DNA of 64,000 nt from Escherichia ruysiae (GTDB lineage: Bacteria; Pseudomonadota; Gammaproteobacteria; Enterobacterales; Enterobacteriaceae), in assembly GCF_902498915.1 (NCBI RefSeq), contig NZ_CABVLQ010000001.1; one strand, 5' to 3'. The notes under the pieces were generated by a model. The model worked only from the letters and a program-made list of their open reading frames with translations. It was not told where the DNA came from and did no database searches. Shown here piece after piece: positions 1-8,349 of the stretch; the first letter of the stretch is position 1, and each line of letters opens with the position of its first letter. The position numbers were made by a program, and so were the translations under genes.

Positions 1-44
1 GTGGCTGCCCCCGCCAGTATGGTCAGAATGAGAGGTACTGACAT
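1..44 (-). CDS. zupT: ZupT zinc/divalent metal transporter, 5' end only
   Basis: The first 14 codons of a minus-strand gene are visible; they read MSVPLILTILAGAA, which I recognise as the N-terminus of the ZIP-family transporter ZupT (import of Zn2+ and other divalent metals across the inner membrane). The ATG at 44-42 is preceded by a good AGGAG ribosome site (around 50-56). The gene runs off the window start. Its position divergent from ygiD agrees with the E. coli order. Identity rests on a short stretch plus synteny. Confidence 0.85.
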   Translation of the reverse strand, partial: MSVPLILTILAGAA

Positions 45-87
45 CGACAACTCCTTATAATTCTTCAACTTCAGGTGGAGCTTCAAA

Positions 88-114
88 ATAACTGATGATG
101 ATCATCATGGTTAT
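88..114. promoter_or_regulatory. Imperfect palindrome in the zupT-ygiD divergent spacer
   Basis: A perfect 14-bp palindrome (ATGATGATCATCAT, 95-108) sits inside a larger near-symmetric element flanked by ATAAC (88-92) and GTTAT (110-114). It lies between two divergent genes, so an operator is plausible. The binding protein is unknown to me. Confidence 0.3.
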
Positions 115-186
115 CTGGGTTCTTCGCCCACCGAACAAGCGTATTGTGAGGATATCAAAATGACACCTTCAATTAAGGATATCATC

Positions 187-975
187 ATGTCTTCAACGCG
201 TATGCCAGCATTGTTTTTAGGTCACGGTAGCCCGATGAACGTGCTGGAAGATAATTTATATACCCAGGCCTGGCAGCGGCTAGGCGAGACATTGCCGCGC
301 CCGAAAGCGATAGTCGCTATTTCTGCGCACTGGTTTACCCGTGGCACGGGAGTAACAGCAATGGAAACGCCACCGACAATTCATGACTTTGGCGGCTTTC
401 CTCAGGCGTTATACGAAACGCATTATCCGGCTCCGGGTTCACCTGCTTTGGCACAGCGACTGGTCGAATTGCTGGCGCCAGTACCTGTTACCCTGGATAA
501 AGAAGCCTGGGGTTTTGACCACGGTTCCTGGGGCGTGCTGATTAAGATGTATCCTGACGCTGACATCCCGCTGGTGCAGTTGAGTATCGATAGTACTAAA
601 CCCGCCGCCTGGCATTTCGAAATGGGACGTAAGCTGGCGGCGCTGCGCGATGAAGGGATAATGTTAGTTGCCAGTGGCAACGTGGTGCATAACCTGCGCA
701 CGGTGAAGTGGCATGGCGATAGTTCACCGTACCCGTGGGCGATGTCGTTCAATGAGTATGTGAAAGCGAATCTGACGTGGCAAGGGGCGGTTGAAGAGCA
801 TCCACTAGTGAACTACCTCGACCATGAAGGTGGGGCGTTATCGAACCCAACACCGGAACACTTTCTGCCACTGTTGTATGTGTTAGGTGCGTGGGATGGT
901 CAGGAGCCGGTGACTGTTCCGGTTGATGGTATAGAGATGGGCAGTTTAAGCATGTTGTCGGTGCAGGTAGGCTAA
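187..975 (+). CDS. ygiD: YgiD, LigB-type extradiol ring-cleavage dioxygenase (4,5-DOPA dioxygenase type)
   Basis: 262 aa from ATG 187. It is a class III (LigB-like) metal-dependent dioxygenase that opens catechol rings such as DOPA; it is cytosolic. Histidines expected to bind the metal are visible in the early GHGSP motif, in SAHWF, in FDHGSWG and in GNVVHN. An in-frame ATG lies 9 codons upstream (160). Both starts have an AGGAT-like ribosome site, because the motif GGATATCA-NN-ATG is repeated. I prefer 187, where homology to the family begins, but 160 cannot be excluded. It is convergent with dsbI, with a shared hairpin between them. In K-12 its neighbour is ygiC; here the assT block separates them. 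Confidence 0.93.
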   Translation: MSSTRMPALFLGHGSPMNVLEDNLYTQAWQRLGETLPRPKAIVAISAHWFTRGTGVTAMETPPTIHDFGGFPQALYETHYPAPGSPALAQRLVELLAPVPVTLDKEAWGFDHGSWGVLIKMYPDADIPLVQLSIDSTKPAAWHFEMGRKLAALRDEGIMLVASGNVVHNLRTVKWHGDSSPYPWAMSFNEYVKANLTWQGAVEEHPLVNYLDHEGGALSNPTPEHFLPLLYVLGAWDGQEPVTVPVDGIEMGSLSMLSVQVG

Positions 976-984
976 AAGATGAGA

Positions 985-1016
985 AGAACCGAAGCCACAT
1001 TGCTGGCTTCGGTTCT
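985..1016. terminator. Bidirectional terminator between ygiD and dsbI
   Basis: Perfect 12-bp stem (985-996 with 1005-1016) and an 8-nt loop, lying between the convergent stops of ygiD (975) and dsbI (1024). The following plus-strand bases are only moderately T-rich. Confidence 0.7.
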
Positions 1017-1023
1017 CGTTACC

Positions 1024-1695
1024 TTACTTTTGCAGCAGCTTGAGTCCCCATGCGCCGCTCATCACTAGCAGCAGTAATAAACAGAGACCAAAAGCCAACA
1101 TACAGGCCTGTGCCATGTTCATAAAGTGCCACGGCGGTAGCAGATACCAGCCTTCAGATTGCTGATACATCTCTACAAACCACTGCTGCATACTACTCAG
1201 TGTGACGCCATCGGGAACGATTGGCGCGTCATAGCCACAATCTCCGGTCGGTTTGAACCAGTTTGGTGCCCACTGTGCAAGCGGCAGGTTAAAGGGGAAA
1301 GTGGGATCGGTAGAGCAACCCTGTACGCCAAACAGTGAATCGGGATCCGGGTTATGCACCGCATGGTGGATATCGTTCAGTTTGAGTGAAAACTTCAGTC
1401 CCATAATGCTGCCGTAAAATGCCATCACGCAGCCAATCAACTTAAGGACGATATTCTTCGGGTTGATCGCCGCAACCAATCCTCCAATAACCATTACAAA
1501 CATGGCGTAGCGAATGTAAACGCATTGTTCGCATGGTGCCATGTAGAGATAGATTTGGAAGAACGAGTGCGCGAGGATAATCAGCGCGCCCATCGCAGCG
1601 GCCATTAACAACCACAAAAAGCGTTGTTCCTGCCATTTGACCAGCGTGTTCACCGGTGATGTGCGTAGGTCTTTCCACATTCCCTTAATACCCAT
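1024..1695 (-). CDS. dsbI: DsbI, DsbB-family quinone-linked disulfide oxidase partner of DsbL
   Basis: 223 aa inner-membrane protein of the DsbB/DsbI family. It reoxidises its periplasmic partner DsbL and passes electrons to quinones. Hydrophobic segments occur near residues 27-50, 60-78, 82-100 and 193-217. The first redox pair is C55-E-Q-C58, just after the first membrane helix; the second periplasmic pair is C127 and C153 in the long loop. It ends the three-gene minus-strand unit assT-dsbL-dsbI, starting 14 nt after dsbL stops. That arrangement is what identifies it as DsbI rather than housekeeping DsbB. An accessory block seen in uropathogenic E. coli. Confidence 0.92.
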   Translation of the reverse strand: MGIKGMWKDLRTSPVNTLVKWQEQRFLWLLMAAAMGALIILAHSFFQIYLYMAPCEQCVYIRYAMFVMVIGGLVAAINPKNIVLKLIGCVMAFYGSIMGLKFSLKLNDIHHAVHNPDPDSLFGVQGCSTDPTFPFNLPLAQWAPNWFKPTGDCGYDAPIVPDGVTLSSMQQWFVEMYQQSEGWYLLPPWHFMNMAQACMLAFGLCLLLLLVMSGAWGLKLLQK

Positions 1696-1709
1696 AGCCT
1701 GTTTCCCTG

Positions 1710-2378
1710 TTATTTGCTTGCTAACTCGCGGATAAGGTCTGCCATCGCATCAATGGATTTAATACTCTTGGTGTAGATCAAGTACTTACCATTAACGACA
1801 TAGGCCGGAACCCCCTGGATTTTGGCGACTTCATAAGAGGCTTTCCATTTTTCCAGTGTTTCTTGTACCGCTGGCTCTTTCAGTGCTGCTTCAAAATCCG
1901 CCTGGCTCATACCTGCGGCATCCAGACCGGTTTTGATAAAGGCAGCGGGATCTTTGCCGTCAGACCAGCGTTCTTTTTTGTCGTGATATGCCGCGTAGTA
2001 GGCAAACTTGGCCTTCTTAAACTGAGAGTTAGCATCAAATAAGGAAATGCCTGCTGCTTTATCTTTATTGATCAATACTGCAAATACTTCGCTTGCTTGT
2101 TTGCCGTATTCACCTTTGGTTTCCAGATGAAAAGGCGTGAAAGCAACGACGTCTTTCACTTTTTCAGAGACAGGGCCAGTCACTGCTTTGTCATACTTGT
2201 AGCAGAACGGGCAGGCATAACTGAACACTTTAATCAGCGTTTTATCAGCATTCGGAATCGGTTTTTCCAGAACCATATAATCCGTGCCTTCGGTGAATGC
2301 AGATGCGGTAAATGAAACCGCCAGAGCTGCGGTCAGCAGTACACTTTTAAACAGTGATGAGATCCCTAATTTCGACAT
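1710..2378 (-). CDS. dsbL: DsbL, DsbA-like periplasmic dithiol oxidase
   Basis: 222 aa. A signal peptide (about residues 1-27, ending SFTASA) precedes a thioredoxin-fold DsbA-like domain. The active site is C56-P-F-C59, and the cis-proline loop is QGVPAYV near the C-terminus. DsbL is known as a strongly oxidising thiol oxidase that introduces the disulfide of the arylsulfate sulfotransferase AssT and is recycled by DsbI. Here it lies directly between assT (18-nt gap) and dsbI (14-nt gap), as expected for an operon. The shift from the DsbA CPHC motif to CPFC supports the DsbL call. Confidence 0.93.
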   Translation of the reverse strand: MSKLGISSLFKSVLLTAALAVSFTASAFTEGTDYMVLEKPIPNADKTLIKVFSYACPFCYKYDKAVTGPVSEKVKDVVAFTPFHLETKGEYGKQASEVFAVLINKDKAAGISLFDANSQFKKAKFAYYAAYHDKKERWSDGKDPAAFIKTGLDAAGMSQADFEAALKEPAVQETLEKWKASYEVAKIQGVPAYVVNGKYLIYTKSIKSIDAMADLIRELASK

Positions 2379-2396
2379 TTTTTATTCCCTTCTTAA

Positions 2397-4193
2397 TTAT
2401 TTAAACATCTGCTGTGGACGGACTAACAGCGCACGATAGTGAGTCTGGTTGGGTTTATCAGACAGCACGTCGATTTCCACTTTCACTTCTTTGGTTTTGT
2501 AATCTATTTCGTTCAACTTACCGACGGTTGGCTGCCCGACATCGAACAAATGAATAGAACCACCGAAGCCAAACATGGTGTTGCGGTCGGCTTGATATTC
2601 AATGATAGAGGTGATTGGGCTATAGAAATCGTAGCCACGTTCTTTACCGTATTCCCAAACTTGCTGAACGGTGCCTTTCTTCTCATCAATCTTATATTCC
2701 ACAAAGCGGGAATATTTCATGGTTGGTAAGGCAGGTTGTTCCAGATGGCGACCGTCGCCATTATCAAAGATAGTGAGCGTACCTTTACTGGAAATCCAGG
2801 CGGTATGCTGGGTGTAGGTAAAGTCGAAGTCTGAGTTTTCACACAGACCGTTTTCGTTACACGTAATAGGTTTACCGTTAGCATCAACTGGTTTCAGCAG
2901 CTTGCTAGCCAGTGGTTTTTCCCAGCCTTTCGATGGCGCAAGGATCCATTTCACTTGCTTATCACGACCAATCTTCACTACGCCCTGATGACGAGAGGAG
3001 AGAATAATTGAGTCATCTTTTGCGTCATAAGCGATGGAATTAACGTGCGCCCAGTTACGGCCTGGCCCTACACCCAGAGCGTCGCCAAACGGTGTATCTG
3101 GTTCCAGTTTTGCCTGTTGTCCTGCATGGGCAAGGTCAACGTTAACGCAAACTGCACCTGCATCCAGCGCGCCGAGCAGTGCATCGCGTTTCGGATCGAG
3201 GATCTTCGTCAGATCCCATACATCGACAACGCGACCAGATTTATCGACTTCGAGGATATGGTCACGAATGGTGGTGACGTGTACGCCGTCATCGCGACGA
3301 TAGTTACTCTTACCTACGCGCAACAGTACCGTGCCATTTGGCGTCTCAATGGATTCATGAGTGGCGTCAGCGAATCCGCGCGGCAGTTTATGATCTTCCA
3401 GCACCTGACCCATCATGTCGAACTCGTACCAGTGCTGACCCTGTACTGCGGTAAAGGTGCCGCGTGGCGTTTCGCGGATGCCCATCAGATAACCACGCTT
3501 GTTGATATCGCGGTCACGACCATCGTAGAAGGTGTCTTGATCCAGCCACCAGCGGTATTCACCTTCGGTATCGACGATAAAGGTGAATGGCGCGATATCA
3601 AAAGGCAGTGCGCCGGTTGCCGGACCCGCATCGAGGATCCCGGCATTTTTATCTTTCTCACCATGCCAGTGGAGGTCGGAACCTTGCGCAGTAAAGGTAT
3701 GGGTATTAACCAGATAGAGGCGGTCTTCAAAACCTGGCGCGACTTTAACAACTTTGGTTTGCTGTAGGTCGGAGATGGAGCGGTTATCCATGTAATTATT
3801 GACGATGGCGGAAGTCTGCACCACGTAATCATCTTTCATGGCCTTACCGTTTTCTTTCCACTCAACGGTTACTTTGTTAGCAAATTTCTGGTAAAGACCA
3901 AAAATCGGTACACCATCGTAAGTTTTTAGTGACTCCTGACCCACGTGATAGCTGATTTCAACGCCTTTTTCGCCTTTCCCGTGGACGGTAACTTTGACGT
4001 CAGAAATGGCATGGCTATCTAAATCAACCACAGCAGTCAGAGGAGCATTACCGTAGGGATCAACGATGACTGCGCCGAGTTGCCCGGCAGGTGGTGCAGG
4101 TTTAAAACCTGCTGCCATCACCCCTGATGCTGACAAACCCAGAGTTATCGCCACAGCTCCGGCTACCAGAGTTTTTCTATATTTATCAAACAT
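2397..4193 (-). CDS. assT: AssT, periplasmic arylsulfate sulfotransferase
   Basis: 598 aa with a Sec signal peptide cleaved near A27/A28 (SGVMA-AGF). AssT transfers sulfate from phenyl sulfates to phenolic acceptors without PAPS, through a histidine intermediate. Catalytic residues known from the uropathogenic enzyme are all present: H279, H383, R401 and the sulfated H463 (mature 252, 356, 374, 436). C445 and C451 form the disulfide made by DsbL. The family fold is a six-bladed propeller homodimer. Likely use: handling aryl sulfates met in the host gut or urinary tract. First gene of the assT-dsbL-dsbI unit, transcribed from the AT-rich spacer upstream. Confidence 0.95.
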   Translation of the reverse strand: MFDKYRKTLVAGAVAITLGLSASGVMAAGFKPAPPAGQLGAVIVDPYGNAPLTAVVDLDSHAISDVKVTVHGKGEKGVEISYHVGQESLKTYDGVPIFGLYQKFANKVTVEWKENGKAMKDDYVVQTSAIVNNYMDNRSISDLQQTKVVKVAPGFEDRLYLVNTHTFTAQGSDLHWHGEKDKNAGILDAGPATGALPFDIAPFTFIVDTEGEYRWWLDQDTFYDGRDRDINKRGYLMGIRETPRGTFTAVQGQHWYEFDMMGQVLEDHKLPRGFADATHESIETPNGTVLLRVGKSNYRRDDGVHVTTIRDHILEVDKSGRVVDVWDLTKILDPKRDALLGALDAGAVCVNVDLAHAGQQAKLEPDTPFGDALGVGPGRNWAHVNSIAYDAKDDSIILSSRHQGVVKIGRDKQVKWILAPSKGWEKPLASKLLKPVDANGKPITCNENGLCENSDFDFTYTQHTAWISSKGTLTIFDNGDGRHLEQPALPTMKYSRFVEYKIDEKKGTVQQVWEYGKERGYDFYSPITSIIEYQADRNTMFGFGGSIHLFDVGQPTVGKLNEIDYKTKEVKVEIDVLSDKPNQTHYRALLVRPQQMFK

Positions 4194-4641
4194 GGATATA
4201 TCTCCTTATATAACGCAAATATATAATAATGATGAATATCGACTGTTGAGATGGTACTAATAAATTCATTTGACGAATGAAAGTGTATTTCTAATAGTTG
4301 TTATAAATGCTTTTTTACTTGATTTAGATTTTTGTATTTCTCTGTAACAAATATTTTCTTTTAGTCGATACTAGGGGGGCAATATATCAATAACAATATT
4401 CAATATTGTGTAGTGTGATCCCAGCGACATTGTTTTTTAATTATTAAATCTATTCTTGGTGCAATAAAAGTTATAAATAAACATATAAAACAACAAGTTA
4501 CTATGTGGTTTTATTAGTTAATTTAATTACAATATCGCTTACATATGACGATCTAATATTAAATTAGGAATTAATGTTAAATAAAGGTGATAGATGTAGT
4601 TGATTATATATAGGTGGGAGTGATGATTTGCGGATTATAAT
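4194..4641. other. AT-rich spacer upstream of assT
   Basis: About 450 nt without a credible gene, much more AT-rich than the flanking backbone. It must contain the assT promoter on the minus strand, but TATA-like hexamers are too common here to pick one safely. It holds a 17-bp palindrome at 4393-4409 (separate entry) and ends at the ygiC terminator. It forms one edge of the inserted assT block. Confidence 0.5.
4393..4409. promoter_or_regulatory. 17-bp perfect palindrome, candidate assT operator
   Basis: ACAATATT and AATATTGT flank a single central C, giving a perfect inverted repeat about 200 nt upstream of the assT start. The symmetry suits a dimeric repressor or activator. No matching regulator gene is in the assT block itself. 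Confidence 0.4.
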
Positions 4642-4668
4642 AAATTGCCCCAGTAAACGGGGCAATTT
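4642..4668 (-). terminator. Terminator after ygiC
   Basis: 10-bp perfect stem (4642-4651 with 4659-4668), 7-nt loop, just past the ygiC stop at 4678. The strand read out of ygiC continues with a T-rich stretch, typical of intrinsic termination. Confidence 0.75.
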
Positions 4669-4677
4669 TGAACAGTA

Positions 4678-5838
4678 TTATTCAACAAAAATATGCGGAT
4701 AAAACCGTGACATGTCCTGGGTGATTAATGCTCGGTCTTCACGAATCCCAATTCCGGCAGGTTGATCGTTCACCAGCCAACTTCCAATCAGCATATAACT
4801 GTCGCCAAATTTCGGTAGTGGATGGAATTGCTGAACAATCATCCCTTCTTCGCCATACGGACCTTCCGCTGCTTCAATGGTTTTACCGTTCTCAATGATC
4901 GACACGTTTGCGCCTTCACGGGAGAAGATCGGTTTAACCACATATTTTTCCATTTGCGGATGATCATCTTCCGCAAAATAAGCGGGCAGCAGGTTCGGGT
5001 GATTCGGGAACATCTCCCACAGCAGCGGCAGAAGCGCCTTGTTGGAGATAATGCTCTTCCACGCCGGTTCCAGCCAACGCACGCCAGCATCTTCAAGTTT
5101 AGTGGAGAACATTTCGCGCAGCATAAATTCCCACGGATACAGTTTGAACAGGTTAGCGATGACCTGATCCTGCAAATCTGTGAACTGACCTTTTTCGCCT
5201 AAACCGATATCGTCGATGTACAGAAACTCGGTGGCGATTTCAGCTTCGGTCGCGCAGTCCTGCAAATACTGAATGGTGCCACGATCTTCCACTGTGTCGC
5301 GACAGCAGGTGAGATGCAGCAACTGAAAGCCGTACTGCTCACGCAACTCGACAAAACGGTCAATGAGCTTTTCTTGCAGACTGTTAAACTGGTCGCTGCC
5401 TTCCGGCAGGTTGCCCGCGTTAAGCTGATCTTCCAACCAGATCCACTGAAAGAACGCCGCCTCGTATAGTGACGTTGGCGTATCGGCGTTATTTTCCAGA
5501 AGTTTAGGTTCGCCAGTGCCATCCCACGCCAGATCAAGACGCGAATAAAGCGACGGCTGGTGCGTCAGCCATGACTGACGCACAAAACTCCAGGTGTGTT
5601 TTGGAATGCGGAATTTGGTCATCAGCTCGTCGCTGGCGATCACTTTTTCCACCACCTTCAGGCACATCTGGTGTAGTTCAGCGGTGACCTCTTCCAGCTT
5701 TTCAACCTGGGCGAGGGTCAATTTGTAGTAAGCATCTTCACACCAGTACGGCTCACCGTACATGGTATGGAAATTGAAACCGTACTCGTGAGCTTTCTCG
5801 CGCCAGTCCGGGCGCTCGGTAATACTGACTCTTTCCAT
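4678..5838 (-). CDS. ygiC: YgiC, ATP-grasp glutathionylspermidine synthase-like protein
   Basis: 386 aa, homologous to the C-terminal synthetase half of Gss (which is also in this window). The ATP-grasp core is seen as NNADTPTSLYEA (mid-protein), the metal/ATP motif region around KPIFSREGANV and the C-terminal QQFHPLP block. The reaction is inferred to be an ATP-dependent C-N ligation. YgiC-type proteins are not proven to make glutathionylspermidine, and the true amine/peptide substrate is unclear. It follows ygiB by 5 nt and belongs to the tolC-ygiB-ygiC unit, hinting at an envelope-related role. Confidence 0.9.
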   Translation of the reverse strand: MERVSITERPDWREKAHEYGFNFHTMYGEPYWCEDAYYKLTLAQVEKLEEVTAELHQMCLKVVEKVIASDELMTKFRIPKHTWSFVRQSWLTHQPSLYSRLDLAWDGTGEPKLLENNADTPTSLYEAAFFQWIWLEDQLNAGNLPEGSDQFNSLQEKLIDRFVELREQYGFQLLHLTCCRDTVEDRGTIQYLQDCATEAEIATEFLYIDDIGLGEKGQFTDLQDQVIANLFKLYPWEFMLREMFSTKLEDAGVRWLEPAWKSIISNKALLPLLWEMFPNHPNLLPAYFAEDDHPQMEKYVVKPIFSREGANVSIIENGKTIEAAEGPYGEEGMIVQQFHPLPKFGDSYMLIGSWLVNDQPAGIGIREDRALITQDMSRFYPHIFVE

Positions 5839-5843
5839 CGGTA

Positions 5844-6515
5844 TCAGCCGCCCATTGAACGAGAGGAAGTGCCGGTTGCGCTACGCTGCATGGTGCTTTG
5901 TTTGGCAACAGATTCACCAAAGCCGCCACGGGTAACGGTGGTGGTGGTGGCTGGTTTCGGCGCCATGGCTGTTTTCGGTACGGTCATGGTGCGGCCTGGC
6001 TGGGCTGCGCCATAGTTTTTACCGGTGGCATCAGTGTATTTGCCGTAAGCCGGGCTGGCCGGGTTTTTCGAAGAGAACAGCGGTTGTTGCGCAAAGCCCG
6101 CGCCGCCGCCCATCAGACGTCCCATCATGTAACCGGCCATCAGCGGCATCCAGAAGCTACCGCTGGATTGCTGAGCCTGCGCCTGGTTTTCTGGCGCCAT
6201 GCCAGCCTGAGCAGGTGCCTGCTGGCATTGACCTTCGCCAAATTCAGCAACACAGTCTTCACGGGTGGCGTATTTCGGCGCAGTACGTTCCGCTTCTTTC
6301 AGCGCATTATTGTACGCAGTGGTGCATTCTGCACTTTTGCCTGGGTTTGCCGCTGAACAATCATCAGCATTTTGATACAGAGACACTGTTTCATCACTCT
6401 TTTCACAGCCTGCCAGCATAAAAACAGTGGCAACCGCGAGAGCAACAGGTGTCAGATGGCGTGCGCTCCAGTTTTTGCGGAACGATGCGTGGCGTATGGA
6501 TTTTGTCCGTTTCAT
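5844..6515 (-). CDS. ygiB: YgiB, DUF1190 lipoprotein-like protein
   Basis: 223 aa from the ATG at 6515; an 11-codon upstream extension is possible but lacks family similarity. The start chosen has a GGAAG ribosome site. A long basic N-terminus leads into a hydrophobic segment ending in LAGC (C37), which looks like a lipobox. A cysteine-containing segment follows, then a glycine-rich stretch ([13 protein letters not shown]) and a low-complexity T/S/G tail. It lies between tolC and ygiC in the same direction. Function unknown; association with TolC-dependent envelope processes is suggested by the operon. Confidence 0.88.
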
Positions 6516-6663
6516 TTTTGTCTTCCGGGACCAGTGGTAAATACCCATCAGAATAGAGGATGGCTGGTCGAAATTGAAGCGAGAAGGGGGAAGAATGCGG
6601 CAGATAACCCGTATCTTTACGTTGCCTTACGTTCAGACGGGGCCGAAGCCCCGTCGTCGTCAT
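6403..6663 (-). other. ygiA: Possible small ORF corresponding to ygiA
   Basis: An 86-codon frame starts exactly after the tolC stop and overlaps the 5' part of ygiB in another frame. It matches what older annotations call ygiA. It contains no recognisable domain, and the tolC terminator hairpin lies inside its first codons, which argues against strong expression. Listed for completeness; it may not be a real gene. Confidence 0.2.
6636..6655 (-). terminator. tolC downstream hairpin (attenuator/terminator)
   Basis: GC-rich 8-bp stem (6636-6643 with 6648-6655) closed by a tetraloop, 8 nt past the tolC stop. Without a clear T-run it probably only reduces readthrough into ygiBC. Confidence 0.55.
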
Positions 6664-8144
6664 CAGTTACGGAAAGGGTTATGACCGTTACTGGTGGTAG
6701 TGCGTGCGGATGTTTGCTGAACGACGGGTGCCGGGCTATCAGGCGCATAGCCATCAGCAATAGCATTCTGTTCTGGCGTTGGCGGCGCAACGTTTTCCGG
6801 ATTAGTAGAAACCGGTTTGCTCAGCGCATTGTTTAGTGCCAGCAGATCCTGCTCGTTCAACGTACCCAGAGCTGATTTAATATTCAACTGGTTAATCAGG
6901 TAGTTATAACGCGCATTTGCCAGTTCTTGTTTGGCGTTGTACAGCGTAGTGGTGGCGTCCAACACATCAACAATGGTACGCGTACCGACCGAGTAGCCCG
7001 CTTCCATCGCGTCTAATGAGCTTTGGGCGGAAACAACGGCTTGTTTGTAAGCGTTAATGCTACTGATAGATGCATTAATGTTGTTGAAAGAGGAACGCAC
7101 GGTTTGCACGACGCTACGGTGTGCGCTTTCCAGTTGTTCGCTGGCACCGACAAAGTTGTACTGTGCCTGTTTCACCTGCGAGTTAACCATTCCGCCCTGA
7201 TAAATCGGCAGCGAGAAGCTCAGACCCACTTTGTTCTGACCCATATTGCTGTCGTCATACTGGGCACTGTTCGCTCCACGGGTTTTCGAACCGCTATAAG
7301 AGGTGTCAGAAATCCCGGTAGAAGCCGTTAAATCCAGCGTCGGTAAGTGACCATCCTGCGCCTGGCGAATTTGCTCGCGCGCCAGATCCTGGCTCAAACG
7401 TGCCTGTAACAGCGACAGGTTGCGTTTTTCTGCTTCTTTCAGCAGCGCGTTAACCGGCTGTGGTTTGTCGGTTTTGAAGTTTTCGACATTCAGGGCCGCC
7501 AGTTCCGGATAGTAATTACCGGTGATCTGACGCAGTTGTTCAACGGCATTGTCGAGGTTGTTACGTGCGGTCACTTCGTTCGCCAGCACGGTATCGTACT
7601 GTGCGCGGGCGTTCTGCACGTCGGTGATCGCCACCAGACCCACGTTAAAACGTTGGGTGGTTTGATCTAACTGACGGTAGATCGCTTCTTTTTGCGCCTG
7701 GGTATAGGAAAGCACGTCAATAGCATTCAACACGTTGAAATAAGCGGTCGCAGTGTTGAGGATCAAGGTTTGTTGATCGGTCTGATAGGTGACGTCCTGA
7801 ATACCGGCAGCCTTTTCCTGCAAGGTCAGCGCCCGCCATTTCGACATATCGAAAATGGACTGAGTCAACTGCAGGGATGCACTGGTTGCGTTAGAGTTGA
7901 TGCCGTTCGCGTCGCGGTAGCCGTTGCTATAGGTGTAATCTGCACCTAAACCTAGCTGTGGCAGTAATGGACTGCGCGCTTCATTAATTTTTTCAAAGGC
8001 AGCATCACGATCGGCGGCAGACTTACGCAATTCCGGGTTACTAAGGCGTGCTTGCTGATAAACTTGCATCAGGTTCTCGGCCTGGCTCAACGTACTGAAC
8101 CCAGAAAGGCTCAGGCCGATAAGAATGGGGAGCAATTTCTTCAT
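6663..8144 (-). CDS. tolC: TolC outer-membrane efflux and type I secretion channel
   Basis: 493 aa from the second methionine (8144); the upstream Met-Gln adds two codons only. Signal peptide about 1-22 (STLSQA-ENL). The protein has the internally repeated TolC architecture: long alpha-helical segments alternating with two pairs of beta strands. The trimeric channel joins AcrAB, EmrAB, MacAB, HlyBD and similar pumps to the outer membrane, exporting drugs, bile salts, siderophores and haemolysin. The surface loop near mature residues 255-280 (GSKTRGANSAQYDD) differs slightly from the K-12 version I remember. The C-terminal tail is Pro/Ala/Thr-rich. Divergent from nudF; a MarA/SoxS/Rob-type box lies upstream. 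Confidence 0.97.
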   Translation of the reverse strand: MKKLLPILIGLSLSGFSTLSQAENLMQVYQQARLSNPELRKSAADRDAAFEKINEARSPLLPQLGLGADYTYSNGYRDANGINSNATSASLQLTQSIFDMSKWRALTLQEKAAGIQDVTYQTDQQTLILNTATAYFNVLNAIDVLSYTQAQKEAIYRQLDQTTQRFNVGLVAITDVQNARAQYDTVLANEVTARNNLDNAVEQLRQITGNYYPELAALNVENFKTDKPQPVNALLKEAEKRNLSLLQARLSQDLAREQIRQAQDGHLPTLDLTASTGISDTSYSGSKTRGANSAQYDDSNMGQNKVGLSFSLPIYQGGMVNSQVKQAQYNFVGASEQLESAHRSVVQTVRSSFNNINASISSINAYKQAVVSAQSSLDAMEAGYSVGTRTIVDVLDATTTLYNAKQELANARYNYLINQLNIKSALGTLNEQDLLALNNALSKPVSTNPENVAPPTPEQNAIADGYAPDSPAPVVQQTSARTTTSNGHNPFRN

Positions 8145-8229
8145 TTGCATTCCTTGTGGTGAAGCAGTATTTAGCGCTGATCAAACTGTAAAATTATTGC
8201 GGATTCTAGCAGAAGCCGCTACCGCAAAA

Positions 8230-8248
8230 GGTTGGCGTTACGTGCCAT
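8230..8248 (-). promoter_or_regulatory. MarA/SoxS/Rob box (marbox) upstream of tolC
   Basis: Read on the minus strand, ATGGCACGTAACGCCAACC fits the marbox consensus AYnGCACnnWnnRYYAAAY at all but one specified position. It lies 86-104 nt upstream of the tolC start. tolC is a known member of the mar/sox/rob regulon. Confidence 0.7.
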
Positions 8249-8349
8249 AGGGCATTAATGGGCCTCAATTTAACACATGACTGCTCAAACGGCAGTCAAA
8301 CGTCGCTGAAATTCACATTTTATTCACTATTAGTGCCAGGACATTAACC

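Noticed and set aside
3045..3767. 240-codon plus-strand ORF inside assT
   Set aside because: AssT on the other strand has every catalytic residue; the antisense product is unlike any known fold and has no promoter or start context.
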